From Psychroflexus planctonicus (GTDB lineage Bacteria; Bacteroidota; Bacteroidia; Flavobacteriales; Flavobacteriaceae), in the NCBI RefSeq assembly GCF_014640195.1, contig NZ_BMGM01000001.1, forward strand, positions 372,001 to 436,000: 64,000 nucleotides of DNA, given 5' to 3'. A model generated the notes under the pieces. The model was given only the letters and a program-made list of their open reading frames with translations, made no database searches and was not told where the DNA came from. Made by a program: the position numbers and the translations under genes. Positions 27,836-36,699 of the stretch are shown here, in pieces (within the stretch, counting starts at the first letter, position 1; each line of letters starts with the position of its first letter).

Positions 27836-29182
27836 GTGAACAAGAAAAACACCCACATTCTTATTGTCGATGACGAGCCGGAATTGCGAAATCTTTTGGC
27901 GAGAATTCTGGAACTTGAAGACTACAGCACATTTACGGCGAAAGACGGTAAACAAGCCTTAAAGCTTCTTGCACAACAAAGCATTCACGTGGTCATTACC
28001 GATGTGCAAATGCCAGAAATGAACGGCATAAAACTCATCGAAAAAATCAAAACCCAATCGCCAGAAACCGAAGTGATTTGTTTGACGGCTTACGGAAAAA
28101 TTTCAGACGGGGTAAAAGCCATAAAAAACGGTGCATACGATTACCTTGAAAAAGACAATTACCGAACCAAAATTATTCCCATCATCGCCAAAGCCGCTGA
28201 AAAAGCCAGTCTTCAATTTGAAGTGCAAAAACTTCGGAAAAAACTCAACAATCAAAAAGGTTTTGAACAAATCATTGGGAAATCACCAGCCATCCAAAAA
28301 GCCATCGATGTAGCCAAAAAAGTGGCTCCTACTGATGCCATGGTGTTACTCACAGGCCAAACCGGAACAGGTAAGGAAATTTTTGCCAATGCCATACATC
28401 ATGCAAGTCCGCGGGCTAGTGAAAACATGGTGGTCATCAACTGTGCTGCCTTGGGTAAAGACATTTTAGAAAGTGAATTGTTTGGTCATAAACAAGGTGC
28501 GTTTACTGGGGCAACCAAAGACAAAATAGGTTTATTTGAAGAAGCCCACAAAGGCACCATTTTTCTAGATGAAATTGGAGAAATGGAATTGGATTTACAA
28601 GCCAAAATCTTACGCGTTTTAGAAGATGGCAGTTTTATCAAATTGGGCGATACCAAACAACATAAAGTTGATGTGCGTATTTTGTCTGCCACCAACCGAA
28701 ACCTTCAAAAAGAAGTAGAAAACGGAAATTTCCGGGAAGATCTTTTCTACAGGCTTTCTATGTTTCAGATAGAATTGCCTTCTTTAAACGAGCGTCCCGA
28801 AGATATCATTCATCTGGCTCAGTATTTTTTAAAAGCGTCAAGCTTAAAAACCAATAAAAACATTGAAAGCCTAAGCGAGACCTACCAAAAAGCACTACAA
28901 GACCACAACTGGCGGGGAAATATTCGTGAGCTTAAAAATTTGATTGAACGTTCGGTCATTTTAGAAGACACCGACACTTTAACTCTGGAAACGCTGCCGT
29001 TCAATTTTCAAAATGAAGCTAATGAAGATTCAGGCTTGCCCTTGTCGCTAAAAGATATCGAAAAAAAACACATTCAAAAAATCCTGACACACACCAACCA
29101 GAATAAAACCCAATCGGCTAAAATTTTAGACATCGGTCTCACCACGTTATACGCCAAAATCAAAGAATACGGTTTAAATTGA
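27836..29182 (+). CDS. Sigma-54-dependent response regulator of the kdp locus (NtrC family)
   Basis: A 448-residue regulator: receiver domain with Asp56 in [16 protein letters not shown]+ domain with Walker [10 protein letters not shown], the sigma-54-contacting GAFTGA loop in [15 protein letters not shown], Walker [12 protein letters not shown], and a C-terminal Fis-type HTH. The start codon is GTG. It immediately precedes kdpF-kdpA-kdpB-kdpC and two sensor genes, so it most likely replaces the OmpR-type KdpE. A sigma-54-like promoter and two 21-bp-spaced direct repeats follow it. Confidence 0.95.
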   Translation: MNKKNTHILIVDDEPELRNLLARILELEDYSTFTAKDGKQALKLLAQQSIHVVITDVQMPEMNGIKLIEKIKTQSPETEVICLTAYGKISDGVKAIKNGAYDYLEKDNYRTKIIPIIAKAAEKASLQFEVQKLRKKLNNQKGFEQIIGKSPAIQKAIDVAKKVAPTDAMVLLTGQTGTGKEIFANAIHHASPRASENMVVINCAALGKDILESELFGHKQGAFTGATKDKIGLFEEAHKGTIFLDEIGEMELDLQAKILRVLEDGSFIKLGDTKQHKVDVRILSATNRNLQKEVENGNFREDLFYRLSMFQIELPSLNERPEDIIHLAQYFLKASSLKTNKNIESLSETYQKALQDHNWRGNIRELKNLIERSVILEDTDTLTLETLPFNFQNEANEDSGLPLSLKDIEKKHIQKILTHTNQNKTQSAKILDIGLTTLYAKIKEYGLN

Positions 29183-29221
29183 GATGAGTGTATAGACTGT
29201 TCAATAGACTCTACGATTTTT

Positions 29222-29248
29222 ACTCTGCGCCCTCTGCGCCTCTGCGGT
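29222..29248 (+). repeat. Dispersed CTCTGCG-type repeat, copy 1
   Basis: Three CTCTGCG-like units in tandem (CTCTGCGCCCTCTGCG and on to CTCTGCGGT). A related sequence occurs in inverse orientation near 42214. It looks like the short intergenic repeat that is common in Flavobacteriia genomes. Confidence 0.5.
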
Positions 29249-29295
29249 AAAAAAACCTCACAACTAAATCAAGTCTAAAGAGAACGTTTCCACAT

Positions 29296-29347
29296 AAAAA
29301 ACCCTTCCATTTCCGAAAACCACCCTTCCATTTCCGAAGGGTTTTTT
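29296..29347 (+). terminator. Terminator whose loop carries phased 16-bp direct repeats
   Basis: A 12-bp stem (A6-CCCTTC with GAAGGG-T6) encloses a 28-nt loop. CCCTTCCATTTCCGAA occurs twice, at 29302-29317 and 29323-29338, 21 bp apart (two helical turns). It can end the regulator transcript. The phased repeats could also be the activator's upstream binding sites about 100 bp before the sigma-54-like promoter. Confidence 0.6.
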
Positions 29348-29437
29348 GTAGTCTATATTTCTACTAATTTCCCTTTACAAGTTATATCTAATTAGTATTC
29401 AATTAGTTAAAAACTAATATCAAAACATGTCATGCCG

Positions 29438-29453
29438 TGGCATCGGCTTTGGA
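29438..29453 (+). promoter_or_regulatory. Candidate sigma-54 promoter of the kdp operon
   Basis: TGGCAT-N5-TTGGA matches the -24/-12 consensus TGGCAC-N5-TTGCA at 9 of 11 positions, with correct spacing; the -12 C is G here. It lies 31 nt before the first ORF. No TAnnTTTG box occurs between the terminator and that ORF. The adjacent activator gene raises the plausibility. Confidence 0.45.
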
Positions 29454-29483
29454 ATAAACCCTGTGAACATTAAATATACAACT

Positions 29484-29576
29484 ATGACTATTTTACTATC
29501 CATCGGGATGCTGCTATTGGGCTTGGCAGTTTTTGGTTTGCTCAGTCGATCTATCAAATGGTTCGATAAACTCTAA
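29484..29576 (+). CDS. 30-residue membrane microprotein upstream of kdpF
   Basis: A short frame with an ATG start, 5 bp before kdpF. It encodes one hydrophobic helix (residues 3-20, LLSIGMLLLGLAVFGLL) and a basic amphipathic tail ending KWFDKL. It is too short for standard gene finders. Its position as first cistron of the potassium ATPase operon and its KdpF-like size suggest a second small KDP-associated peptide. There is no homology evidence available here, so function is unknown. Confidence 0.5.
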   Translation: MTILLSIGMLLLGLAVFGLLSRSIKWFDKL

Positions 29577-29581
29577 ATCTT

Positions 29582-29659
29582 ATGATTGTCTTATTAATTA
29601 TAGCAATTGTAGTTTTTGCTTACCTCGTTTACGCCATTACTAAACCTGAAAAATTTTAA
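29582..29659 (+). CDS. kdpF: Potassium-transporting ATPase small subunit KdpF
   Basis: A 25-residue single-helix peptide ending YLVYAITKPEKF, which closely matches the KdpF C-terminal pattern (YLLYALLRPERF type). KdpF stabilises the KdpABC complex in the membrane. The stop is 3 bp before kdpA's ATG. Confidence 0.85.
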   Translation: MIVLLIIAIVVFAYLVYAITKPEKF

Positions 29660-29662
29660 ACA

Positions 29663-31357
29663 ATGAACACAGAAATCTTAGGAATTATCCTGATTTTCCT
29701 TTTAAGTGCCTTGCTCGCTTGGCCTTTAGGAAAATACATGGTAAAAGTTTTTAAGGGTGATAAAGTCTGGACAGATTTTATGAATCCTTTTGAAAAGTTA
29801 GTTTTTAAACTTACCGGCATCAATCCCAACAAAGAAATGGATTGGAAACAAAACCTGAAGGCTATGTTGGGTCTGAATGCGGTATTTTTTACAGTAGCCA
29901 TTGCATTTTTAATGTTGCAAGGCTATCATCCGTTTTGGAATCCGAATGATTTTAGCAATTGGGACCCTACTTTAGCATTTAACACTGCGGTGAGTTTTAC
30001 CACCAACACCAATTTACAACATTATAGTGGTGAAACCGGTGCGAGTTATTTTACGCAATTATTGGTTTTTTGCTGGTTACAATTTGTAAGTGCTGCCACA
30101 GGAATTGCGGTTTGTGCATTATTATTCAAAGGTTTACTTAATAAGGAGTCTTCCAATTTGGGTAACTTTTTCAATTTGTTTTTAAAAACCTGCACACGTA
30201 TTTTACTACCACTAGCTATCATATTGTCGTTGGCTTTAACATTCAATGGCACCGTGAGCAACTTTGATGGCTTACAAGAAGTAACCACCTTAGAAGGCGA
30301 TACACAAATGGTAGCCGGCGGACCTGCTGCACCGATGGTTTCTATCAAACAGTTGGGAACTAACGGTGGAGGTTTCTTTGGTCCTAACTCCACTCACCCA
30401 TTTGAAAATCCAAATTATTTCACCAATATTTTAGAAAACATTGCCATTTTGTTGATACCCATGGCTTTGGTATTTGCTTTTGGATTTTACATCAAACGAA
30501 GAAGAATTGCGATGCTGTTTTTTGGTGTGATGAGTTTGCTGTTTGTCAGTTTTGTGGCGATTTCAGCTTATCAGGAAATTCAAGGCAATCCGGCAATTCA
30601 TCAACTCGGCATTGCTGATGCCCAACCCAATTTAGAGGGAAAAGAAGTACGATTTGGCCCTGCGGCTTCATCGATGTGGGGTGTATCTACTACTTCCACT
30701 TCCAATGGGTCGGTTAACTCAATGCACGATAGCCATACAGCAATTTCAGGAGGTATATTCCTGTTGGATATGTTTATCAATGCCATTTACGGCGGAGTTG
30801 GCGTTGGCTTTATCAACTTCTTTGTGTTCGTCATTATCGCAGTGTTTATCGCCGGACAAATGATTGGTCGAACCCCTGATTTCTTAGGGAAGAAAATCGA
30901 AGCTAAAGAAATAAAAATAGCAGCCTTGGTAGCCATTCTGCATCCGTTTTTGATTCTGGTTTGCACAGGTTTGGCAAGCTATATAGTGGTTAACAACAGC
31001 GAAATAGGTTGGTTGAATAACCCGTCTTTTCATGGCTTTTCTGAGATGTTATATGAAAATTCATCGGCTGCCGCCAACAACGGTTCCGGTTTTGAAGGAC
31101 TTGGAGATAACACTCCATTTTGGAACATTATGAACGGACTTACCATGTTATTGGGAAGATTTCTTCCTATCATCGGTCCGTTGGCTATTGTAGGTTCATT
31201 GGCTGTAAAAAAACAAGTTCCTGTGACGGTAGGTTCATTAAAATTAGACAGTGCGGCTTTTGGTGCTGTGTTAATTTCAGTGATTTTAATCATTGCCGCT
31301 TTAGCCTTTTTCCCAGCCTTGGCCTTAGGCCCGTTAGCTGAATATTTCACCTTATAA
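29663..31357 (+). CDS. kdpA: Potassium-transporting ATPase subunit A (K+ channel-like subunit)
   Basis: The 564-residue polytopic subunit binds and conducts K+ in the high-affinity KdpFABC pump. Selectivity-filter loops of the four-fold pseudo-repeat are visible, for example TTNTNLQHYSGE, GTNGGGFFGPNSTHPFENP and the SSAAANNGSGFEGLGDNTPFWN loop. Length and motifs are normal. It is in an operon with kdpF, kdpB and kdpC. Confidence 0.98.
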   Translation: MNTEILGIILIFLLSALLAWPLGKYMVKVFKGDKVWTDFMNPFEKLVFKLTGINPNKEMDWKQNLKAMLGLNAVFFTVAIAFLMLQGYHPFWNPNDFSNWDPTLAFNTAVSFTTNTNLQHYSGETGASYFTQLLVFCWLQFVSAATGIAVCALLFKGLLNKESSNLGNFFNLFLKTCTRILLPLAIILSLALTFNGTVSNFDGLQEVTTLEGDTQMVAGGPAAPMVSIKQLGTNGGGFFGPNSTHPFENPNYFTNILENIAILLIPMALVFAFGFYIKRRRIAMLFFGVMSLLFVSFVAISAYQEIQGNPAIHQLGIADAQPNLEGKEVRFGPAASSMWGVSTTSTSNGSVNSMHDSHTAISGGIFLLDMFINAIYGGVGVGFINFFVFVIIAVFIAGQMIGRTPDFLGKKIEAKEIKIAALVAILHPFLILVCTGLASYIVVNNSEIGWLNNPSFHGFSEMLYENSSAAANNGSGFEGLGDNTPFWNIMNGLTMLLGRFLPIIGPLAIVGSLAVKKQVPVTVGSLKLDSAAFGAVLISVILIIAALAFFPALALGPLAEYFTL

Positions 31358-31366
31358 TTTAAAACA

Positions 31367-33433
31367 ATGGATACAAATAATAAAAAATTATTTTCGGGAG
31401 CTCTACTATCAGTGGCTTTAAAAGAGTCTGTTATTAAGCTCAACCCAAAAGTAATGATCAAGAACCCGGTCATGTTTTCCGTAGAAATTGGTTCGGTTAT
31501 CATGCTTGTAGTGACTATTCTTTCCGCATTTATGAAAAATGACTCTTTGGGAGACTTTGGTTACAATGTGGTCATTAGCTTTATACTAATTCTGACCGTT
31601 ATTTTTGCCAATTTTGCTGAAGCTATTGCAGAAGCCAGAGGTAAAGCACAAGCCGATACCTTGCGAAAAACGAGAAAAGATACCATCGCCAAAAAACTAC
31701 AGGACATCAAAAATCCGATAGACAACAGTCGTTTTACTGAAATTTCGTCTTCAGAATTGAAAAAAGGTGACCTTTACGTTTGTGAACCCGGCGACATTAT
31801 CCCTGCCGACGGTAAAATTGTGGAAGGTCTTGCTTCCATAGATGAAGCCGCCATAACTGGTGAAAGTGCTCCCGTTATTCGAGAAGCTGAAACCGATAAA
31901 GACTCGGTGATTGGTGGTACAAAAGTGCTTTCAGATAAAATTGTAGTCGAAGTTACCGCAAATCCAGGAAGCAGTTTCTTAGATAAAATGATCGGTCTAG
32001 TAGAAGGGGCAAATCGCCAAAAAACACCCAACGAGGTCGCACTAACGATTTTGCTTTCAAGTTTTACCTTGATTTTTTTAATCGTAACCGTTACACTTCA
32101 ACCTTTTGCCAGTTTAGCGAACACCCCCATCAGCATTGCAGCTTTAATTTCGTTGTTTGTGTGTTTAATACCTACCACCATCGGCGGATTGCTTTCTGCC
32201 ATTGGTATTGCTGGTATGGATAGAGCCTTACGCGCCAATATTATTGCCAAATCAGGTAAAGCAGTAGAAACTGCCGGAGACATAGACACCTTATTGCTCG
32301 ACAAAACCGGCACCATTACCATCGGTAACCGTGAGGCCACTGCTTTTGTCGCACTTGATAATGATGATAAAGAAGAATTTATTAAATATTGTTTAATCAG
32401 TTCTTTGTCCGACAAAACTCCCGAAGGAAAAAGCATTGTGAAATTGGCAAAAGAGAAAAGCAATGCAACTATAGATAAAGACCACAGTAGCTTAAAAGAT
32501 GCAGAATTCATCAGTTTTTCTGCGGAAAACCGAATGAGTGGTGTTGATTTAGCCGATGGAAAACAAATTAGAAAAGGCGCTTGGGATGCCATTAAAAAAT
32601 GGGGTAGCCAATCTTCTGAAAGCGATAAAAATTTCCTTGAAGAAAAAGTCAATGACATTTCAAACAACGGCGGAACACCCTTAGCCCTTGCCATTGATCA
32701 TAAGATTCTTGGGGTGATTCAGCTTGAAGACATCATAAAACCGGGCATAAGTGAACGATTTGCAAGATTGAGAAAAATGGGTGTAAAAACCGTCATGGTC
32801 ACGGGAGACAATCCATTAACTGCAAAATTTATTGCCAAACAAGCTGGAGTAGATGATTTTATAGCTGAAGCCAAACCGGAAGATAAAATGCAGTATATCA
32901 AAGACGAACAACAACTTGGTAAACTTGTAGCCATGATGGGAGACGGTACCAATGATGCGCCCGGACTTGCCCAAGCCGACGTAGGTGTGGCCATGAACAG
33001 CGGTACACAAGCGGCTAAAGAGGCGGCCAACATGGTAGATCTCGACAGCGACCCCACCAAGCTGATTGAAGTAGTGGAAATTGGAAAACAATTGCTCATT
33101 ACCCGAGGAAATGTAACGACTTTTTCAATTGCCAACGATGTGGCCAAGTATTTTGCCATCGTACCGGCTTTGTTTGTCGTGGCTATTCCAGGTATGGAAG
33201 CCTTAAACATTATGAATTTAGGCTCTCCGGAAAGCGCTATTTTAAGTGCGGTAATTTTTAATGCCATCATCATTCCATTCTTAATTCCGTTGGCTTTAAA
33301 AGGTGTAAAATACCGTCCTGTTGGAGCTTCCACTTTACTCACCAGAAACTTGTTGTTGTATGGTTTAGGCGGAATTATCGTTCCATTTATTGGTATAAAA
33401 GCCATCGATTTGTTAGTGAATCTATTTATTTAA
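31367..33433 (+). CDS. kdpB: Potassium-transporting ATPase subunit B (P-type ATPase)
   Basis: The catalytic P-type subunit, 688 residues. The actuator motif is ITGESAPV, the phosphorylation site is [13 protein letters not shown], the hinge has [10 protein letters not shown], and the Mg site is [21 protein letters not shown]. It is a group IA pump energising KdpA. The start is an ATG 9 bp after kdpA. All catalytic blocks are intact. Confidence 0.98.
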   Translation: MDTNNKKLFSGALLSVALKESVIKLNPKVMIKNPVMFSVEIGSVIMLVVTILSAFMKNDSLGDFGYNVVISFILILTVIFANFAEAIAEARGKAQADTLRKTRKDTIAKKLQDIKNPIDNSRFTEISSSELKKGDLYVCEPGDIIPADGKIVEGLASIDEAAITGESAPVIREAETDKDSVIGGTKVLSDKIVVEVTANPGSSFLDKMIGLVEGANRQKTPNEVALTILLSSFTLIFLIVTVTLQPFASLANTPISIAALISLFVCLIPTTIGGLLSAIGIAGMDRALRANIIAKSGKAVETAGDIDTLLLDKTGTITIGNREATAFVALDNDDKEEFIKYCLISSLSDKTPEGKSIVKLAKEKSNATIDKDHSSLKDAEFISFSAENRMSGVDLADGKQIRKGAWDAIKKWGSQSSESDKNFLEEKVNDISNNGGTPLALAIDHKILGVIQLEDIIKPGISERFARLRKMGVKTVMVTGDNPLTAKFIAKQAGVDDFIAEAKPEDKMQYIKDEQQLGKLVAMMGDGTNDAPGLAQADVGVAMNSGTQAAKEAANMVDLDSDPTKLIEVVEIGKQLLITRGNVTTFSIANDVAKYFAIVPALFVVAIPGMEALNIMNLGSPESAILSAVIFNAIIIPFLIPLALKGVKYRPVGASTLLTRNLLLYGLGGIIVPFIGIKAIDLLVNLFI

Positions 33434-33444
33434 AAAAATTGAAA

Positions 33445-34041
33445 ATGAAAAATTTAAAATCATATATCATCATAACCCTTATCACCATGCTCGTTTTTGG
33501 AGCCTTGTATCCATTGGCGATGACAGGTTTAGGAGGGTTGATTTCGCCGGAAGGCGCAGAAGGAAAACCTATTTTTAAAGGAGAAACTTTGATAGGTTAT
33601 GAAAATGTAGGCCAAGCGTTTTACAGTGACAAGTATTTTTGGAGTCGCCCGTCTGCTGTAGATTACGATGCATCTTCAACAGGAGGAAGCAACTATGGCA
33701 ACCAAAGTCCGGATTTGCTTGAAGAAGTGCAACAACGAACAGAAAAATTGCTGCAGAACAATCCAGGTTTAGAAAAATCTGAAATCCCTGTGGAATTGAT
33801 TACTGCTTCCGGTTCAGGTCTGGATCCGCACATCAGCAAAACCGCGGCCATGATTCAAATCAATAGAATTTCTGAAGTGAGAGGAATTGCCAAAGAAGAC
33901 CTTACAAATCTCGTCAATAAACACAATGAAGATGCATTATTGGGTATTTTTGGCCCAAAAGACATTGTAAATGTGTTAAAACTCAACATCGCCTTAGACG
34001 AAATGAGCACTGAAGTTACCGTAGAAAATGAATTGAAATAA
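33445..34041 (+). CDS. kdpC: Potassium-transporting ATPase subunit C
   Basis: A subunit of about 198 residues with one N-terminal membrane helix (about residues 6-28) and a periplasmic domain containing FWSRPSAVDYDASSTGGSNYGNQSPDL and DPHISKTAAMIQINRI, typical of KdpC. It stabilises the complex and promotes ATP use. I chose the ATG at 33445 over a TTG two codons upstream. Confidence 0.97.
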   Translation: MKNLKSYIIITLITMLVFGALYPLAMTGLGGLISPEGAEGKPIFKGETLIGYENVGQAFYSDKYFWSRPSAVDYDASSTGGSNYGNQSPDLLEEVQQRTEKLLQNNPGLEKSEIPVELITASGSGLDPHISKTAAMIQINRISEVRGIAKEDLTNLVNKHNEDALLGIFGPKDIVNVLKLNIALDEMSTEVTVENELK

Positions 34042-34052
34042 AATTGTCAAAA

Positions 34053-35162
34053 ATGAAAAAAATACTAATTTCAATAGGATTGTGCATCCTTGGATATTTT
34101 ACAGCCACTGCACAAGAAGAAGAATCAACTCATAGCATTAAAATATCTTCTTATGCAGATGGCTATTTCGCCGGCTACAGCAACGATTTAAGCCAAACAG
34201 AATTACAACCTTTCATCACCGTAGGAGCAAGAGATAATAGTTTTGGGGTGAATGTTGCACAATTTGGCATAAGCTACGAACACGAAAAAGTAAGAAGTAA
34301 CATCACCCTGCATTATGGCGATATTGCTGAAGCCACTTGGAGCAGTGAGTTCAATATGATTCAAGAAGCCAATGTGGGTATTCTTCTTGCCGATGGGCTT
34401 TGGCTCGATGCAGGATTTTTTAGAACCCATATTGGTACAGAAAGCTTTTTACCTAAAAACAATATGTTGAGTAGCACGGCTTTCAAAACCTTTAATGAAC
34501 CCTTTTACCAGGCTGGTGCAAGGTTGAGTTATGACCAACTCGATGACTGGTATTTTGAAGTTTGGGCCTTAAACGGTTACAACAGTTTTGTAGATAATAA
34601 CGATGCCAAATCTTTTGGTGCTTTAGTGAGTTACAAATTTTCTGAAAATACTTCGCTAACCTACACCAATTTGTACGGCCGAGAAAGTGAAGACGATGTT
34701 TCTCCAAATCAAAACAGGTTGTATCAAAACATTTACTTAAACCACAATTGGGATGATAAAATATTTCTAACCGTAGGTTTTGATTACGGTTTGCAAAGCA
34801 ATAGCGATTTAAACAACCCATCGGATACGGCATCTATGTATGCAGGGGTCTTTACTGCCCGCTATCAATTTACACCGATTTGGAGTGTTACAGGAAGAGC
34901 CGAAATTTTTAGAGATGAAAATGGTTTTATAAGCGGCACAACAATGAATACTGCTGGCGATGTAACAGGCTTCGATTTAACCGGTTATACTTTGGGTGCC
35001 GAATATCGCCCCGCAAGTAGCACCTATCTACGAGCAGAAGTAAGACATACCTCAACCCAAGATGATTTAGAAATTTTCATAAATGACGGAGACCCCACCA
35101 ACAATAGGTTTGAAGTTTTATTCACTTTAGGTCTGGAAATAGATAAGGTTTTTAAATTTTAA
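34053..35162 (+). CDS. Outer-membrane porin of the kdp operon (OmpL/BBP2-like)
   Basis: A protein of about 369 residues with a signal peptide ending TATAQ, then a beta-barrel pattern (SSYADGYFAGYSN, VGARDNSFGVNVAQFGISYE) and a C-terminal strand ending in phenylalanine. It resembles the putative beta-barrel porin-2 family. Its location right after kdpC suggests it lets K+ across the outer membrane, which is an inference from context. The ATG at 34053 starts the signal peptide; an upstream TTG was not used. Confidence 0.8.
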   Translation: MKKILISIGLCILGYFTATAQEEESTHSIKISSYADGYFAGYSNDLSQTELQPFITVGARDNSFGVNVAQFGISYEHEKVRSNITLHYGDIAEATWSSEFNMIQEANVGILLADGLWLDAGFFRTHIGTESFLPKNNMLSSTAFKTFNEPFYQAGARLSYDQLDDWYFEVWALNGYNSFVDNNDAKSFGALVSYKFSENTSLTYTNLYGRESEDDVSPNQNRLYQNIYLNHNWDDKIFLTVGFDYGLQSNSDLNNPSDTASMYAGVFTARYQFTPIWSVTGRAEIFRDENGFISGTTMNTAGDVTGFDLTGYTLGAEYRPASSTYLRAEVRHTSTQDDLEIFINDGDPTNNRFEVLFTLGLEIDKVFKF

Positions 35163-35212
35163 TCAATATTCACCTCTTCTAAAATAAGAAGGGGTGATAA
35201 ATAGTCTTGACA

Positions 35213-35572
35213 ATGGAAAATAGAGCAAAAAAAGCAGCTAATGATTTGATAGATGCGCTCATAGCTGGAAATGTAGAAAAAATTGAAAATTTACTTTGCG
35301 ATGATTGTAAAATTCATTTGCCTTTCGCAACTGAATATGGTATTCATTTGGAAAGTAAGTTAGAAGCTTTAGAGTATTTAAAAACAAATTTTGGTCAACC
35401 TACTTGCGAAGAAATTATAGATAGAAAATCTGTAGCCAGCGATGAAACACACGCAGTTGTAAACTTCAAAGGGAAGTTGAATAAAATTAAATACGAGGAT
35501 AAAGTTTATGAATATTGCGTATTCTGTGAAGTAGATCAAGGAAAAATTAAAGAACTTTACGCTATTATTTAA
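35213..35572 (+). CDS. NTF2/SnoaL-like small protein
   Basis: A 119-residue protein with the cone-shaped alpha+beta (NTF2-like) pattern: an N-terminal helix AANDLIDALIAGNVEKIENLLCDDCKI, then alternating strands including AVVNFKGKLN and YCVFCEVDQGKIKELYAII. Members may be enzymes or ligand-binding modules. It lies between the porin and KdpD-type sensor genes in the kdp operon, so a signalling or accessory role is possible. The ATG at 35213 is preferred over a TTG at 35207. Confidence 0.75.
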   Translation: MENRAKKAANDLIDALIAGNVEKIENLLCDDCKIHLPFATEYGIHLESKLEALEYLKTNFGQPTCEEIIDRKSVASDETHAVVNFKGKLNKIKYEDKVYEYCVFCEVDQGKIKELYAII

Positions 35573-35580
35573 GAAGTATT

Positions 35581-36687
35581 ATGAGTGATCTTTCCAATAG
35601 TTTTTATGACCAAATAAGCCGCCGTAACCAAGGGCGGCTTAAAATATATATCGGTATGATTGCTGGTGTGGGTAAAAGCTATAGAATGTTGCAGGAAGCT
35701 CACGATTTATTGAAAAAAGGCGTAGATATTCGAATTGGTGAAATTGTAACCCACGGCAGAAAAGAAACAGAAGCACTTGTAGATGGCATACCTATAATTC
35801 CTAAAAAAGAAATCTTTTATAAATCCAAAAAATTAACTGAACTCAATCTTGAAGACATTCTAGATATAAAACCAAGTGTAGTCATTGTAGATGAACTGGC
35901 ACATAGCAATATTCCCGGGAGTCAGCATGAAAAACGATGGCAGGATGTCTTAAAAATCATTGAAGCTGGCATCAATGTTATTACGGCATTTAATGTACAA
36001 CATTTGGAAAGTTTACATGATCAGGTGCATAACGTGACTGGAATTGAAGTTCATGAAACCATTCCCGATCATTTTTTAGAATATGCCGATGAAGTGGTCA
36101 ATATCGATTTGCCTTCTCAGGATTTAATTCAACGTTTAAAAGACGGAAAAATTTACAGTCCAGAACGGGCAGAGTATGCTTTAGAACATTTTTTTCAACC
36201 AGAGAAAATCTTGCATTTACGAGATTTGGCATTACGAAAAGTGGCCGAGAAAGTAGAGCACAAAATTTCCAATACCAATCCCAATACGCCATTTGAAAAG
36301 TTTTTGGCGTGCATCAGCACCAATCATAAAGGAGCGAAAAAAATATTGCGAAAGGTATCTAGAATGAGCGCACATTACCAAGCCAAATGGGTGGTGCTGT
36401 ATGTGCAAACTTCAAAAGAGAGTACGCATAAAGTTAATCTGGCCAGTCAACGTAAACTGCTCCTTAACCTGAAATGGGCTGCCGAACAAGGTGCAAAAAC
36501 CATGAAAAAAGAGAGTGATGATGTAGCTGAAGCCATTTACGAAGCCATTAAAGAAGAAAAAATAACCACCGTAATTATTGGTAAACCCCAAAGCACTATA
36601 TTAGATAATCTTTTAGGAAAAAATTATTTTAAAAACCTGCTCAACAAATTGGAAGATCAAGAAATTGACATTGTAATTGTTGCTTAA
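35581..36687 (+). CDS. Stand-alone KdpD sensor (KdpD domain plus USP domain, no kinase)
   Basis: The 368-residue protein corresponds to the N-terminal cytoplasmic part of KdpD. Residues about 15-230 are the KdpD domain, with the Walker-type loop GMIAGVGKS (25-33) and VVIVDELAHSNIPGSQHEKRWQDV. From about 240 there is a universal stress protein-like domain (ACISTNHKGAKKILRKVSRM). The four-helix membrane part and the histidine kinase of classical KdpD are absent. The kinase is encoded 12 bp downstream as a separate protein, so sensing and phosphotransfer are split between two polypeptides. Confidence 0.93.
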   Translation: MSDLSNSFYDQISRRNQGRLKIYIGMIAGVGKSYRMLQEAHDLLKKGVDIRIGEIVTHGRKETEALVDGIPIIPKKEIFYKSKKLTELNLEDILDIKPSVVIVDELAHSNIPGSQHEKRWQDVLKIIEAGINVITAFNVQHLESLHDQVHNVTGIEVHETIPDHFLEYADEVVNIDLPSQDLIQRLKDGKIYSPERAEYALEHFFQPEKILHLRDLALRKVAEKVEHKISNTNPNTPFEKFLACISTNHKGAKKILRKVSRMSAHYQAKWVVLYVQTSKESTHKVNLASQRKLLLNLKWAAEQGAKTMKKESDDVAEAIYEAIKEEKITTVIIGKPQSTILDNLLGKNYFKNLLNKLEDQEIDIVIVA

Positions 36688-36699
36688 TCCCTTTTCAAA

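Noticed and set aside
30046-30393. Minus-strand frames within kdpA (for example 115 codons)
   Set aside because: They are shadows of kdpA coding sequence; no promoter or family resemblance.
32098-33405. Long minus-strand frames (198 and 228 codons) opposite kdpB
   Set aside because: They lie wholly inside kdpB, whose P-type motifs are intact. Their translations are Ser/Ala/Ile-rich without domains, as expected from the antisense of a biased gene.
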